NCBI RefSeq assembly: GCF_037076345.1 | Contig: NZ_AP024702.1 | Location: 868,001 to 932,000 of the forward strand | Source of the DNA: Haloferula helveola | GTDB lineage: Bacteria; Verrucomicrobiota; Verrucomicrobiia; Verrucomicrobiales; Akkermansiaceae | Direction: 5' to 3' | Length of the DNA stretch: 64,000 bases | Shown: positions 11,101 through 18,448 of the stretch, piece after piece | Position numbering within the stretch: the first letter of the stretch is position 1 | Layout: each line of letters opens with the position of its first letter | The notes under the pieces: model-generated | What the model saw: only the letters and a program-made list of their open reading frames with translations | The model's database searches: none | What the model was told of the DNA's origin: nothing | Translations under genes and position numbers: made by a program

Positions 11101-13755
11101 CAAAACGGCGCTCGCCGTGGCGTCGGTGCCGTTCGGCGTGATGGTCACCGCTCCCGGACCGGCGGTCTGGGTCCAGGTAAAGATGCTGTCGCCCTCGGCG
11201 AGGTCGGTCGCCGTCACCCGCAGCGTGGTCCAGTTGGCGGTGACATCGACGGTCGGGTCATCGGCCGCGGCCGACGCGATGCTCTTGAAGACGAACGGTG
11301 ACGACGGAGTCGGGTCGGCGTCGATGGCATCGAGCACCGCCTGCGCTTCCTCCACCGTGCCTCCCGTCAGGTATCGCTGGGCAAAGGCGACCACATCCGG
11401 GTCGGGGGTCACCAAGGTCGAGGAACCATCATACAAGACCAGCCCGTTCAGCAGGTTCTCATGAAAGCCGCCCCACCCGTTCGAGTTGTCCATCGCGCGC
11501 ATCGCCGCTGGAACAGCCTCCGCCACCAGGCTTCTCGCCATGGCCTGCATCGCCTCGTTGCGAACGCCAAGGCTGAACATCCGGTCGGCGGGCGACTCAA
11601 GGGCGACCATGTCCACCAACTCGGGCGCCATCAGTTCCACCTCGGCAGGAGTGAGCACCTTGAAAAGGTTGCTGATTCGCCCGCGCGCATTCCCGGTCGG
11701 ATGTCGCGCAGCCACCTTCAGGGCGTCGAAGAACAGTCCGCTTCCCACCTCGGAGATGAGAGTGTCCATTTCGGACCGGTTGTTGGCGAAAGCCCCGCCT
11801 CCGAAAATGGCGGTGATCAACGCCGCCTGATCGAGTTGCAGCGGATCATCGGGGTCGGCAGGGAAAGCGGCCCGGGCGCGGGAAACCAGCGTGGTCATCA
11901 TCGTGGACCGGTAGGGCACCTTGTGCGAGCCGTGAAACTTGTGGAGCGCCTTTGCCGCGAGGGTCCGGACGTAGCCGTCGTCGTCTTCGAGCAGGGATAC
12001 CAGTTGGCCCGTGAAGCCGGTGTCATCGGTCTCGCCGATGGCCTGGATCGCTCCGTAGCGCGAGGTCCCTCCCAAATCCAGCGCCTTGGCCCGGAGATCG
12101 TCGCGGGTGGCGGTGTCGATGGTCCTCCCTCCGAGTTCTTCCGACGCCAACCGGCGGACCTTGGCCGACCAGACACCGAGATCATCCACCAGCTCCGCGG
12201 TGGTCCGCGCGGTCGCGTCGTAGTCCTCGACATCCATGGAGTCCGTGATCTGGCCCGCGGTAAGGGCCAGCGCGCCGGTGCTGTCCCGCCCGGTGATGTG
12301 GAGACTCTCCAAAGGCAGCGCGTAGGTCAGCAGCATGGCGGTGCTCATGCGGAAGTTGTAGTACTCGCTTCCGTTCGGCGCGCGGTTCTCGCTGAAGGAA
12401 TCGTAATCGAATCCACCGTCCCAGCGGCGGTGCAGATCGAGCATCCAGCTGATCTTGCCGAAGTACTCCTGGACCGCCGACGGGCCGCCCCTTTGCACTC
12501 CCATCGGCGCCCAGAGGTAGTTGAAGAATGCCCCGGTGTGCCCCACGTCACGATCGGTATCGCCGGATGCCAACGCCATTTTCACAAAGAACTCGGCCTG
12601 ATCCTCGTAGACCGGATCGTTGTCCAGGACGATGGCGGCCAGCGCGCACTTGCCGTTGTTCTCGTGCCTGGGATCGTAGGCCTCGTGCTCGCCATAGGGT
12701 ATGGAACCCCGGTTCACATAAGAGGCGTAGAACATCTTCGCCCGATCGATCATCTCGTCGACCGCGGGATCATTGACACCGCACTGCTTCGCCAACTGCA
12801 CCCCGAGCAGGCACGGCATTCCGACCGAGTTGACCACTCCGTAGCCGGTGTTGACCGGGCGGTACGGGTTTGATGCATCATACGCCCCTTGCCGGAGGGA
12901 GTGCGCCATCGTGCCGTAGTGGCTGACTCCCTTGGCGAGGTTGATGGCCAGGGCTTCGATCGTCGGAAATACCAGCGCGTCCCCGGTGATCAGGTAGTAT
13001 TCCCCCAGAAGGATCAGCTCGTGAACCCGGCCCCAAGGAGCCGAGTAAGCGGTGGACGCCGTGTAGTTCCGCAAGTCATCGAGCTCGGACGCGCTTTTGA
13101 TCAGCGCCCGCGCCTCGGTCTCGGCGGCCTGTAGGTAGAGAGCCCGGTCCGGAAAGAAGTCATCCTGCGCGGCAAGAAGACTCAAGACTCCCATCCGGTA
13201 TCTGCCGGAGCTCTCGTTGTTGTAGTAGTAGTCCATCCCCTCCTCGAGGATCTTCTCCGACTTCGGACAACTGTAGGGCGCCGTGGCGGTGTAGGCGCCC
13301 ATGGTGCGCAGGGTCAGGGTGACCGTAGTCTGCACCCCGGCGCGCCACCGGATCAGCTGGAGGTCGGCCGGCGTCTGCGCCTCGGCGTCGGCAATCGCCG
13401 CAGCCAGAGCTCTCCGCGCATCAATGCCAAACAAGGCAGGGGCCGCAGCGGTTCCGCTCGCGCCCAGGATGAGGTCGTCGGGCAGGAAAACTCCGTCCGC
13501 AGGCGAACCCGCATCCACTTCGCGCACCTGGATCTGCCGACTCTCGACCGATCCGTTGATTCCACCCCCGGTGGTGTCGTAGTAGACCCAACCCCGCATT
13601 CCGGTCGGACCGAGATTCCAAGTCGTTGTCAGGTTGTCGGGAATGAGTTCACCAGCGGTCAGGTCCGGCGGGGCGGCCGGGACCGAGGTGATGCCAAGGA
13701 AGAGGGTGGCAATGACTGCGATGGGGCCGGCGACGCGGTTCCGTGAGCGGGTCAT
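5149..13755 (-). CDS. Giant secreted protein: DUF6288-like region, HEAT-like segment, SASA acetylesterase domain, FN3-like and LamG-like modules
   Basis: This 2868-residue protein has a signal peptide (ends ITSVPAAPP). Residues about 30-520 resemble DUF6288 proteins: a PDZ-like start, then an alpha-helical region with SEKILEEGMDYYY. About 530-620 looks HEAT-like. About 820-910 is an Ig/PKD-like domain. About 1026-1325 is a SASA/carbohydrate-esterase domain with the nucleophile motif AGQSNMEGHG and a GWHQGWND segment. Five FN3-like modules share GVEYYF...SGWQDS...DTGLDPSTTYSY (nt about 10690-10960, 9480-9745, 9185-9445, 8110-8380, 7815-8080). Two LamG-like modules begin VYEPF (nt about 9165 and 7800). 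Invasion/bacterial-Ig-like segments and a Verrucomicrobia-style C-terminus follow. The esterase would deacetylate sugars outside the cytoplasm; the rest suggests carbohydrate or surface binding. No PEP-CTERM tail. The terminal third is duplicated in the upstream gene. Confidence 0.88.
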   Translation of the reverse strand: MTRSRNRVAGPIAVIATLFLGITSVPAAPPDLTAGELIPDNLTTTWNLGPTGMRGWVYYDTTGGGINGSVESRQIQVREVDAGSPADGVFLPDDLILGASGTAAAPALFGIDARRALAAAIADAEAQTPADLQLIRWRAGVQTTVTLTLRTMGAYTATAPYSCPKSEKILEEGMDYYYNNESSGRYRMGVLSLLAAQDDFFPDRALYLQAAETEARALIKSASELDDLRNYTASTAYSAPWGRVHELILLGEYYLITGDALVFPTIEALAINLAKGVSHYGTMAHSLRQGAYDASNPYRPVNTGYGVVNSVGMPCLLGVQLAKQCGVNDPAVDEMIDRAKMFYASYVNRGSIPYGEHEAYDPRHENNGKCALAAIVLDNDPVYEDQAEFFVKMALASGDTDRDVGHTGAFFNYLWAPMGVQRGGPSAVQEYFGKISWMLDLHRRWDGGFDYDSFSENRAPNGSEYYNFRMSTAMLLTYALPLESLHITGRDSTGALALTAGQITDSMDVEDYDATARTTAELVDDLGVWSAKVRRLASEELGGRTIDTATRDDLRAKALDLGGTSRYGAIQAIGETDDTGFTGQLVSLLEDDDGYVRTLAAKALHKFHGSHKVPYRSTMMTTLVSRARAAFPADPDDPLQLDQAALITAIFGGGAFANNRSEMDTLISEVGSGLFFDALKVAARHPTGNARGRISNLFKVLTPAEVELMAPELVDMVALESPADRMFSLGVRNEAMQAMARSLVAEAVPAAMRAMDNSNGWGGFHENLLNGLVLYDGSSTLVTPDPDVVAFAQRYLTGGTVEEAQAVLDAIDADPTPSSPFVFKSIASAAADDPTVDVTANWTTLRVTATDLAEGDSIFTWTQTAGPGAVTITPNGTDATASAVLFDGTTGTYQFEVTMSDSRGLTEAYETVTVDLVDSGGPDVTPPFLDPAIWSSAPAPAGDTSITMTAMTAVDPSGVEYYFTCTSGGGNDSGWQDSPSYTDTGLTPGTTYGYTVTVRDKSAAQNTSAPSEESSGTTTGTAPQPPLKVFILAGQSNMEGHGEMNPAFSQGTLDYLVTNDPANYGHLKDGASWALRDDVWISYKRGGTTLLNGELSAGYGVAADTIGPELQFGVELGDYLGEQVLLIKTAWGGKSLYVDFRPPTSGWSVNPPVAAGDQGFWYQQMISDVTDALANLSTYFPDYATIGSYELAGFGWHQGWNDRVNGTAVAEYEANMENFINDVRTDLAAIHPSGADIPFVIATTGIGGPGETGTNALALMDAQLAMEDFVKYPAFEDNVAVVDTREFWREASESPADQGYHWNRNAESYFLIGQSMATHMRVLLDGGDTTPPDPSPLTWATTPTAAGEGEITMAATTATDIIGVEYYFEETSGNPGGDDSGWQNSPTYLDTGLNNSTSYSYRVKARDKSPDQNETAWSTVESTSTTPADTTAPTPNPVTWAIAPTPLSSRVITMTATTASDPSGVEYYFTNTTISGHESGWQDSPKWTDVNLDPSTSYTYEVKARDKAVAATETAPSAPTVATTLAPPPPGPLVYEPFDDLDPTLNGNTPGLGLSGTWSAASAVSPGSLSYGSLATSGGRVTTGGGQFQQNGISPGTTLTDAGLMVDGSTLWFSALIVNYNSDPAPTTDNRTYLALGTGNADGFDRIGGNAGSGFTVAVSKVSPGGVTAQAWNDGSDGTGGATRGSTVTVADNATFLAVGKITWGEFGVEDDVFELYLPGTDLVQGAPISTIAADFDQLGVADPANAFNTISFTGGRPNLGVPEVDEIRFGATYADVVVDVNDTTAPTPDPMTWASVPVALGEDQISMTASTASDASGVEYYFDETSGNPGGTDSGWQDSATYIDTGLDPSTTYSYQVRARDKSSNNNETGVSSLESATTTVVDNMPPTPDPMTWVSVPAATSDTTITMTASTASDPSGVEYYFEETTGNPGGDDSGWQDSAVYIDTGLDPSTTYSYQVKARDKSPDQNETGLSPLESATTDAATGLPLVYEPFADLDSTLSGNTPGLGLTGTWNAEALVADSSLTYGKLGYQGGRATANPGVGNGIINNEISPGSTLTDAGLMNDGATLWVSALIQKHPDTSASTNERTTYLALGTGGADGFDRIGGNTGSGFTFVVNQGNNGTSDRLQLWNNDSDGSGGAEKRTPSGVSWGPEGSTVLVVGKITWGAFDPNPGTAVDNDIFEVYIPDKDLNLGPVVATLTANFDQLGTVNADNAFDTISIAGKRGGTGQNNVPEFDELRFGATSADVLPLDTVAPLLVSTDNASGSSIERVATFDEEIYIGTGDIRIVNETTPGTTTITLPDPQVVLSGNTLTISPTGGLPSATYHIEIDAGALTDRALNPYAGLADPDAWEFTIDDTPPSVTTFADNTHPLPILTNVSGRLVYTVTFSEPIDAGSVETSDFGASAGSVPVTVDAVNATGDPAVYEVEVSTGGTSGSLTLEIVASAVISDLNGNDLDTTTAIPSDNTLTVNDPVANAGSVTNDFQTTIASQLNPNTTGSGEGRYFHVSVNEDNPGTGWYCANDPTGTPKPAGVRNYTGPVIAYKMLGNSNNSVSGTAGEGGEPGRITYETDDVTFDGFGQQQMRLWTGNDPGADLATGDGTGASGFASVGNYGYRDWQGAKGLVDISGLASGSVHIYYGAYNSTPTLRIILHDLDNVGADIVIDDAHSVLGGGNGDAANNGEYYVAEIDFVTDGVYDVLEYEWYSSNGRGLGTVLTGPEVVAGDPFADWSVLDGATGVTFEGDANGDGVKDGLAFLLGAANPNVDANAAGLLPTVTETAGGLELNFSCLPVADRGTAKLYVQHGTDLGTWTPSPTGVEVRDASGGPASNVSFTVTPGTPLNSVTATIDAAAAGGGGRLFGRLQATE
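5594..7787. repeat. 2.2-kb direct repeat, copy 1
   Basis: This block encodes a LamG-like module, two Ig-like modules and a terminal unknown module of the 8.6-kb gene. It matches 14891-17087 in the same orientation, with one 3-nt length difference. Nucleotides 7021-7320 read identically to 16321-16620. Divergence is concentrated around 6680-7000 and at the outer edges, so the match is a mosaic. Confidence 0.95.
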
Positions 13756-13872
13756 GGGTGTATGGGTGTTTTGTTTGGATCCCGAAGCCCGGACCGACGG
13801 TATGGCCGCACAGGATGGTGCAAACGGTTGGGACTCGAGGGGTGTTTCTGTTTTAATGGGCGCCTGCGCCGG

Positions 13873-13908
13873 GAGAGAAATCGGCGGCCTCCATCTGGAG
13901 GCCGCCGA
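13873..13908 (-). terminator. Hairpin terminator between the two giant genes
   Basis: A perfect 11-bp stem (CGGCGGCCTCC / GGAGGCCGCCG, loop ATCT-like) at 13882-13908, about 45 bp beyond the stop codon at 13954, followed on the minus strand by a modest T-rich stretch (GATTTCTC). It separates two co-directional genes, so they are probably transcribed separately. Confidence 0.6.
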
Positions 13909-13953
13909 GTGAATGGCATTTCAGTGTTCCAACAACGGTTTGGACCGCCGCGA

Positions 13954-16900
13954 CTATGGAGCAACCTCCTTAACGGTCACATCGTCGATGTACCAGCCGA
14001 GGTAGTCGTCGGAGGCGCCACCGAATCCGACGAGCACCCACTCCAGACGTACCGGCTGACCAAGGGCTGCCGGCGGAATGGCAATCGGTGTTCCTCCGTT
14101 GGCGAGGGCCCAATCTGCATTGTTGGTGTCCCCGTCGACTGCGGTGTAGATCGCGGCGGCGATCACCGTGTCGGTGGTATCGTCGATGATGTTGAGCACC
14201 GCGCTGTCGCCTGCTTCGAGGTCGAGCGCCTCCGCGAACGTCACCTCCGCATCAGCCACGGAAGTCAGGTCGATCACCGGGGAGCGCAGGCGCGTCGTGG
14301 TCGGGTCGAGGTAGTAACCGGGGTTGCCAACGTTGGTGCCCCAGCAATTCGTCGACATGCCGTAGCCCTCGGTCACGCTACCACCAAAGCCGCTGGAATT
14401 GGGTGCTCCCCACGCCCAGGACGTTCCCTGGGCTGTGGACACCGTGAATCCGCCGTCGCCGCCCTCGAAGTTCTCCGAGAGGAGGATTCCCTCGTTCTGA
14501 TTCACCCGCACGAACAGGCGGGGCGAAGTGAGCAGCCCGGGGCTCAGCGTGACATCCACGACTTCAATCCCGTTCCCGTCCGGCGCACCGGCTTCGGTCA
14601 CGACTGCACCGGTGTCTTCAGTCCACATTACGAGGTCGAAGGACGTCTCGATGCTCGTGAACAGTCCCGTCAGCGCGTTGTCCCGACGGGTGAAGCTGAA
14701 GCTTGTCACGCCAGCCGGGTCAAATGGGGTCGTGAAGGGATTCACCGATCCCCCATCGGTCGGATCGAGGCCGAACTGGCGTTCGTAGTCATTGCTGAGA
14801 CCGTCGCCATCGAAGTCGCCGTTCGGATCACTGAGGTCAGCCGGCGCGTAGATCGTCGCCCACGTGGTGTAGTCGTCGCCGGAAACGACATCCGGTCCTG
14901 TCAGCACCGTGCCGAGTCCGCGGCCGTTGCTCGAATACCATTCATACTCGAGCACGTCGTACACGCCGTCGGTCACGAAATCGATCTCCGCCACGTAGTA
15001 TTCCCCGTTGTTGGCCGCATCGCCGTTGCCTCCTCCGAGAACGCTGTGCGCGTCGTCGATCACGATGTCCGCACCCACGTTGTCGAGGTCGTGCAGGATG
15101 ATCTTGAGCGTCGGCGTCGAGTTGTACGCGCCGTAGTAGATGTGCACCGACCCCGAGGCCAGACCGGTAATATCCACCAGACCCTTCGCTCCCTGCCAGT
15201 CCCGGTAGCCGTAGTTGCCCACACTGGCGAAACCGCTCGCGCCCGTTCCGTCGCCGGTCGCCAGATCCGCACCGGGATCGTTCCCCGTCCACAGCCTCAT
15301 CTGCTGCTGGCCGAAGCCGTCGAAGGTCAGGTCATCGGTCTCGTAGGTGATGCGGTCGGGTTCGCCCCCCTCTCCGGCGGTGCCGCTGACGCTGTTGTTG
15401 CTGTTGCCCAGCATCTTGTAGGCGATAACAGGACCGGTGTAGTTGCGCACTCCCGCGGGCTTCGGTGTCCCGGTCGGATCGTTGGCGCAGTACCAGCCCG
15501 TGCCCGGATTGTCCTCATTGACCGAGACGTGGAAGTAGCGGCCCTCGCCGCTCCCCGTCGTGTTCGGATTGAGCTGCGACGCGATGGTCGTCTGGAAGTC
15601 GTTGGTAACGCTCCCCGCGTTGGCCACAGGATCGTTCACCGTCAGCGTGTTGTCCGAGGGAATCGCCGTCGTCGTGTCGAGGTCGTTGCCGTTGAGGTCC
15701 GAGATCACCGCGCTGGCCACGATCTCCAGGGTCAGGCTGCCCGACGTGCCGCCGGTCGATACCTCGACCTCGTAAACCGCGGGGTCACCCGTGGCGTTCA
15801 CGGCGTCGACGGTGACCGGCACGCTGCCGGCGCTCGCACCGAAATCGGAGGTCTCGACCGAACCCGCGTCGATCGGCTCGCTGAAGGTCACCGTGTAGAC
15901 CAGGCGTCCGGAGACGTTGGTCAGGATCGGCAGCGGGTGCGTGTTGTCCGCGAAGGTCGTCACGCTCGGAGGCGTGTCATCCACGGTGAACTCCCACGTG
16001 TCCGGGTCGGAGATCCCGGCAAAGGGGTTCAGGCTGCGGTCGGTCAGCGCTCCGGCATCGATCTCGATGTGGTAGGTGTCACCGCCCGGCAGCGGCGCCG
16101 CCGGGGTGATCGTCAACGTGTTGCCGTCAACCACCACCTGCGGATCCGGCAGGGTGATCGTCGTCGTGCCCGGGGTCGTCTCGTTGACGATGCGGATGTC
16201 GCCGGTTCCGATGTAGATCTCCTCGTCGAAAGTGGCGACCCGCTCGATGCTGCTTCCCGACGCGTTGTCGGTCGACACCAGCCCGGGCGCCACGAAGTCC
16301 AGCGGAAGAACGTCCGCGGAGGTCGCGCCGAAGCGGAGCTCGTCAAACTCGGGAACGTTGTTCTGACCGGTTCCTCCGCGCTTGCCCGCGATGCTGATCG
16401 TATCGAAGGCGTTGTCCGCGTTGACGGTGCCGAGCTGGTCGAAATTGGCGGTCAGCGTGGCGACCACCGGCCCCAGGTTCAGGTCCTTGTCCGGAATATA
16501 CACCTCGAAAATGTCATTATCGACGGCGGTCCCGGGATTGGGATCGAACGCACCCCACGTGATCTTGCCGACCACGAGGACCGTCGATCCCTCGGGGCCC
16601 CAGGATACCCCGGAAGGGGTCCGCTTCTCGGCACCGCCGCTGCCGTCGCTGTCGTTGTTCCACAGTTGGAGACGGTCCGAAGTGCCGTTGTTGCCCTGGT
16701 TCACCACGAAGGTGAAGCCGCTGCCGGTGTTGCCGCCGATTCGGTCGAAGCCGTCGGCACCCCCGGTGCCGAGGGCAAGATACGTCGTCCGTTCGTTGGT
16801 CGACGCGCTCGTGTCCGGATGCTTCTGGATCAGCGCGCTGACCCAGAGCGTGGCTCCGTCATTCATCAGGCCCGCGTCGGTCAGGGTGCTGCCCGGGCTG

Positions 16901-18069
16901 ATCTCGTTGTTGATGATCCCGTTGCCCACAGCGGGGTTGGCGGTGGCACGCCCGCCCTGGTAGCCGAGCTTGCCGTAGGTCAGGCTGCTGTCCGCCACGA
17001 GCGCTTCGGCATTCCACGTACCGGTCAGCCCCAGACCGGGAGTATTCCCGCTCAACGTCGAATCCAGATCCGCGAAGGGCTCGTAGATCAGCGGAGATGC
17101 CGTATCGAGAATGGTGATCGTGCCATCCGTCTCCAGGTTTGAGGTGTCCCAAGTGCCGGGCGGCAGCGTCAGTGTGCCGACGGAACCCGTGAGGGTTACA
17201 CTGCCGGTGGTGTCGAAGAGTGTGAAGGTGTCACCGTTATCCAACGTGCCGGAAAGAAGAGCCACCTCGATCTTGGCGCCATTCAGATCAATGACCGTCT
17301 CGGCTCCATTGGGAGAGTAGGTGTCCGAAGTGAGCAGGTCAGCATCGATCTCAAAACGATGGGTTGCCGGAGGGTAATACCATGGGCTCGACGCCGTACC
17401 GTCGGCCGAAGCGGTGAAGCCGGCCGGGCCGTCGGCGGCGAAATCCACATCGAGCAGTGTGGCCCCGGTGTCGGCGATGTTGACCGTACCGATCTCCCAG
17501 TTGGGAGCCGCGGGGTAAGTGTTCGCGTCCCAGCCGCCGCGGAATTCGACCTCCACAGTATCTCCTGCCGTGAGGGTTCCCAAGCTGGCGACGCTGGTGA
17601 TCAGCGTGGGAACCGCGTAGTCGGTGGACGTTCCGGTGAAGACCTCCTCCGCACCCCAGACCGAAGCGGCGGTAGTGCCGTCATAACCGTTCGAGGAGAA
17701 GTCCCCGGAGAGCACCTGGGTGAAACCGCCACCGTTCACGTTCACATAAACGGCGCCGCCGTCCCAGCCCGACTCGAAGTTGTAGCGATGGGAGAAGGTT
17801 AGCGTTACCTGACCGCTGTTTGCGACCACCACGGTCGGGCTCTCGAGATACGAAAAGGTATTCCCATCTCCGCCGTTCGCGGACCATTTCCCCAAGGTCT
17901 CGGTTGGAATGACCGAACCGGGATCGAGGGCCGTGTCTCCAATGACTCCGGCCCCGCCGACTTCAATCACGCCCTGCCCGTGCGCGGAGAGCGCCAGAAG
18001 CGCGGTGCCGAGCGACGCGACCCGAGCGAGGCTCTTTGCGCTAGATTTCTCAATTGGGATTTTTCTCAT
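13954..18069 (-). CDS. Large secreted multidomain protein sharing 730 residues with its downstream neighbour
   Basis: About 1371 residues from the ATG at 18069, chosen because MRKIPIEKSS... then gives a clean signal peptide ending ALSAHGQG; an upstream in-frame ATG at 18111 would place extra residues before the basic region. The first ~330 residues form beta-rich jelly-roll-like segments (FSHRYNFESGWDGG; SSPWYYPPATHRFEID). Then come a LamG-like module starting YEPFADLDSTL, two Ig-like modules and the module containing FHVSVNEDNPGTGWYC, all nearly identical to the end of the 8.6-kb gene. A short Ca-binding-type segment (DPNGDFDGDGLSNDYE) and a C-terminal MAM/jelly-roll-like domain (SENFEGGDGGF ... 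GWYIDDVTVKEV) finish it. No catalytic residues are recognised; a surface or carbohydrate-binding role is inferred only from module types. Confidence 0.85.
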   Translation of the reverse strand: MRKIPIEKSSAKSLARVASLGTALLALSAHGQGVIEVGGAGVIGDTALDPGSVIPTETLGKWSANGGDGNTFSYLESPTVVVANSGQVTLTFSHRYNFESGWDGGAVYVNVNGGGFTQVLSGDFSSNGYDGTTAASVWGAEEVFTGTSTDYAVPTLITSVASLGTLTAGDTVEVEFRGGWDANTYPAAPNWEIGTVNIADTGATLLDVDFAADGPAGFTASADGTASSPWYYPPATHRFEIDADLLTSDTYSPNGAETVIDLNGAKIEVALLSGTLDNGDTFTLFDTTGSVTLTGSVGTLTLPPGTWDTSNLETDGTITILDTASPLIYEPFADLDSTLSGNTPGLGLTGTWNAEALVADSSLTYGKLGYQGGRATANPAVGNGIINNEISPGSTLTDAGLMNDGATLWVSALIQKHPDTSASTNERTTYLALGTGGADGFDRIGGNTGSGFTFVVNQGNNGTSDRLQLWNNDSDGSGGAEKRTPSGVSWGPEGSTVLVVGKITWGAFDPNPGTAVDNDIFEVYIPDKDLNLGPVVATLTANFDQLGTVNADNAFDTISIAGKRGGTGQNNVPEFDELRFGATSADVLPLDFVAPGLVSTDNASGSSIERVATFDEEIYIGTGDIRIVNETTPGTTTITLPDPQVVVDGNTLTITPAAPLPGGDTYHIEIDAGALTDRSLNPFAGISDPDTWEFTVDDTPPSVTTFADNTHPLPILTNVSGRLVYTVTFSEPIDAGSVETSDFGASAGSVPVTVDAVNATGDPAVYEVEVSTGGTSGSLTLEIVASAVISDLNGNDLDTTTAIPSDNTLTVNDPVANAGSVTNDFQTTIASQLNPNTTGSGEGRYFHVSVNEDNPGTGWYCANDPTGTPKPAGVRNYTGPVIAYKMLGNSNNSVSGTAGEGGEPDRITYETDDLTFDGFGQQQMRLWTGNDPGADLATGDGTGASGFASVGNYGYRDWQGAKGLVDITGLASGSVHIYYGAYNSTPTLKIILHDLDNVGADIVIDDAHSVLGGGNGDAANNGEYYVAEIDFVTDGVYDVLEYEWYSSNGRGLGTVLTGPDVVSGDDYTTWATIYAPADLSDPNGDFDGDGLSNDYERQFGLDPTDGGSVNPFTTPFDPAGVTSFSFTRRDNALTGLFTSIETSFDLVMWTEDTGAVVTEAGAPDGNGIEVVDVTLSPGLLTSPRLFVRVNQNEGILLSENFEGGDGGFTVSTAQGTSWAWGAPNSSGFGGSVTEGYGMSTNCWGTNVGNPGYYLDPTTTRLRSPVIDLTSVADAEVTFAEALDLEAGDSAVLNIIDDTTDTVIAAAIYTAVDGDTNNADWALANGGTPIAIPPAALGQPVRLEWVLVGFGGASDDYLGWYIDDVTVKEVAP
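14891..17087. repeat. 2.2-kb direct repeat, copy 2
   Basis: Partner of 5594-7787, lying 9.3 kb away in the same orientation. The extra codon relative to copy 1 is in the loop reading PLPGGDTYH here and GLPSATYH in copy 1. Long stretches differ by only a few bases, for example two changes at about 16660 and one at about 16830. Confidence 0.95.
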
Positions 18070-18211
18070 GGTACTGGTTGGCTTTATCCGGGAGATTCCT
18101 ACTAGCTTCATAGTAGAATGAGCTTCGCAGGGCACTACCAACTCGCATACTGTCCGCCAGACTTCATGAGGCCAGAATTAACCTTTTCCCTTTTGCGTAT
18201 AACTCGCGCTC

Positions 18212-18236
18212 ATTTGCGCCATCATGCATTTTACCT
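18212..18236 (-). promoter_or_regulatory. Candidate operator half, repeat 1
   Basis: Reads ATTTGCGCCAT plus CATGCATTTTACCT on the plus strand. It matches 18268-18292 at 22 of 25 positions, with 56 bp between repeat starts. The site lies 143-167 bp upstream of the start of the 4.1-kb gene, a plausible distance for a regulator-binding pair. The regulator is unknown. Confidence 0.4.
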
Positions 18237-18267
18237 CAACCCTCCTTTTCGCGTTTTCCCACCACCT

Positions 18268-18292
18268 ATTTGCGCCATAAGGCACTTTACCT
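18268..18292 (-). promoter_or_regulatory. Candidate operator half, repeat 2
   Basis: Second copy of the 25-nt repeat: the ATTTGCGCCAT core is fully conserved, and AAGGCACTTTACCT follows. Both copies are in the same orientation. Confidence 0.4.
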
Positions 18293-18448
18293 ACCCCATC
18301 GATGACCGGCGTGTTCGCGATTCCGAGGACTGCGAAAATAGGTGGATCCCGTCACTGGCCAGCCGGCCGAAACCCCCGACGTATCGATCTTTCCGGGGGT
18401 TGAACCGGGCTCATTGACCAAGACCGATCCCAAAGAAAACGAGCCGGA

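Larger units (their letters stand above)
18070..18448. other. Intergenic region upstream of the 4.1-kb gene, with paired 25-nt repeats
   Basis: About 380 bp without a convincing gene. It is more AT-rich than its surroundings and holds two 25-nt direct repeats (18212-18236 and 18268-18292) that are listed separately. It is the only place where a promoter for the minus-strand gene starting at 18069 can lie. A plus-strand open frame at 18118-18417 has no family resemblance or ribosome-binding site and was not called. Confidence 0.6.

Noticed and set aside
13762-17142. 1126-residue plus-strand open frame
   Set aside because: Antisense to the 4.1-kb secreted-protein gene; it has low-complexity Arg/Val/His composition and no ribosome-binding site or signal peptide.
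18118-18417. 99-residue plus-strand open frame in the gap
   Set aside because: No ribosome-binding site, no known motif and atypical composition; it overlaps the putative promoter and repeat region.
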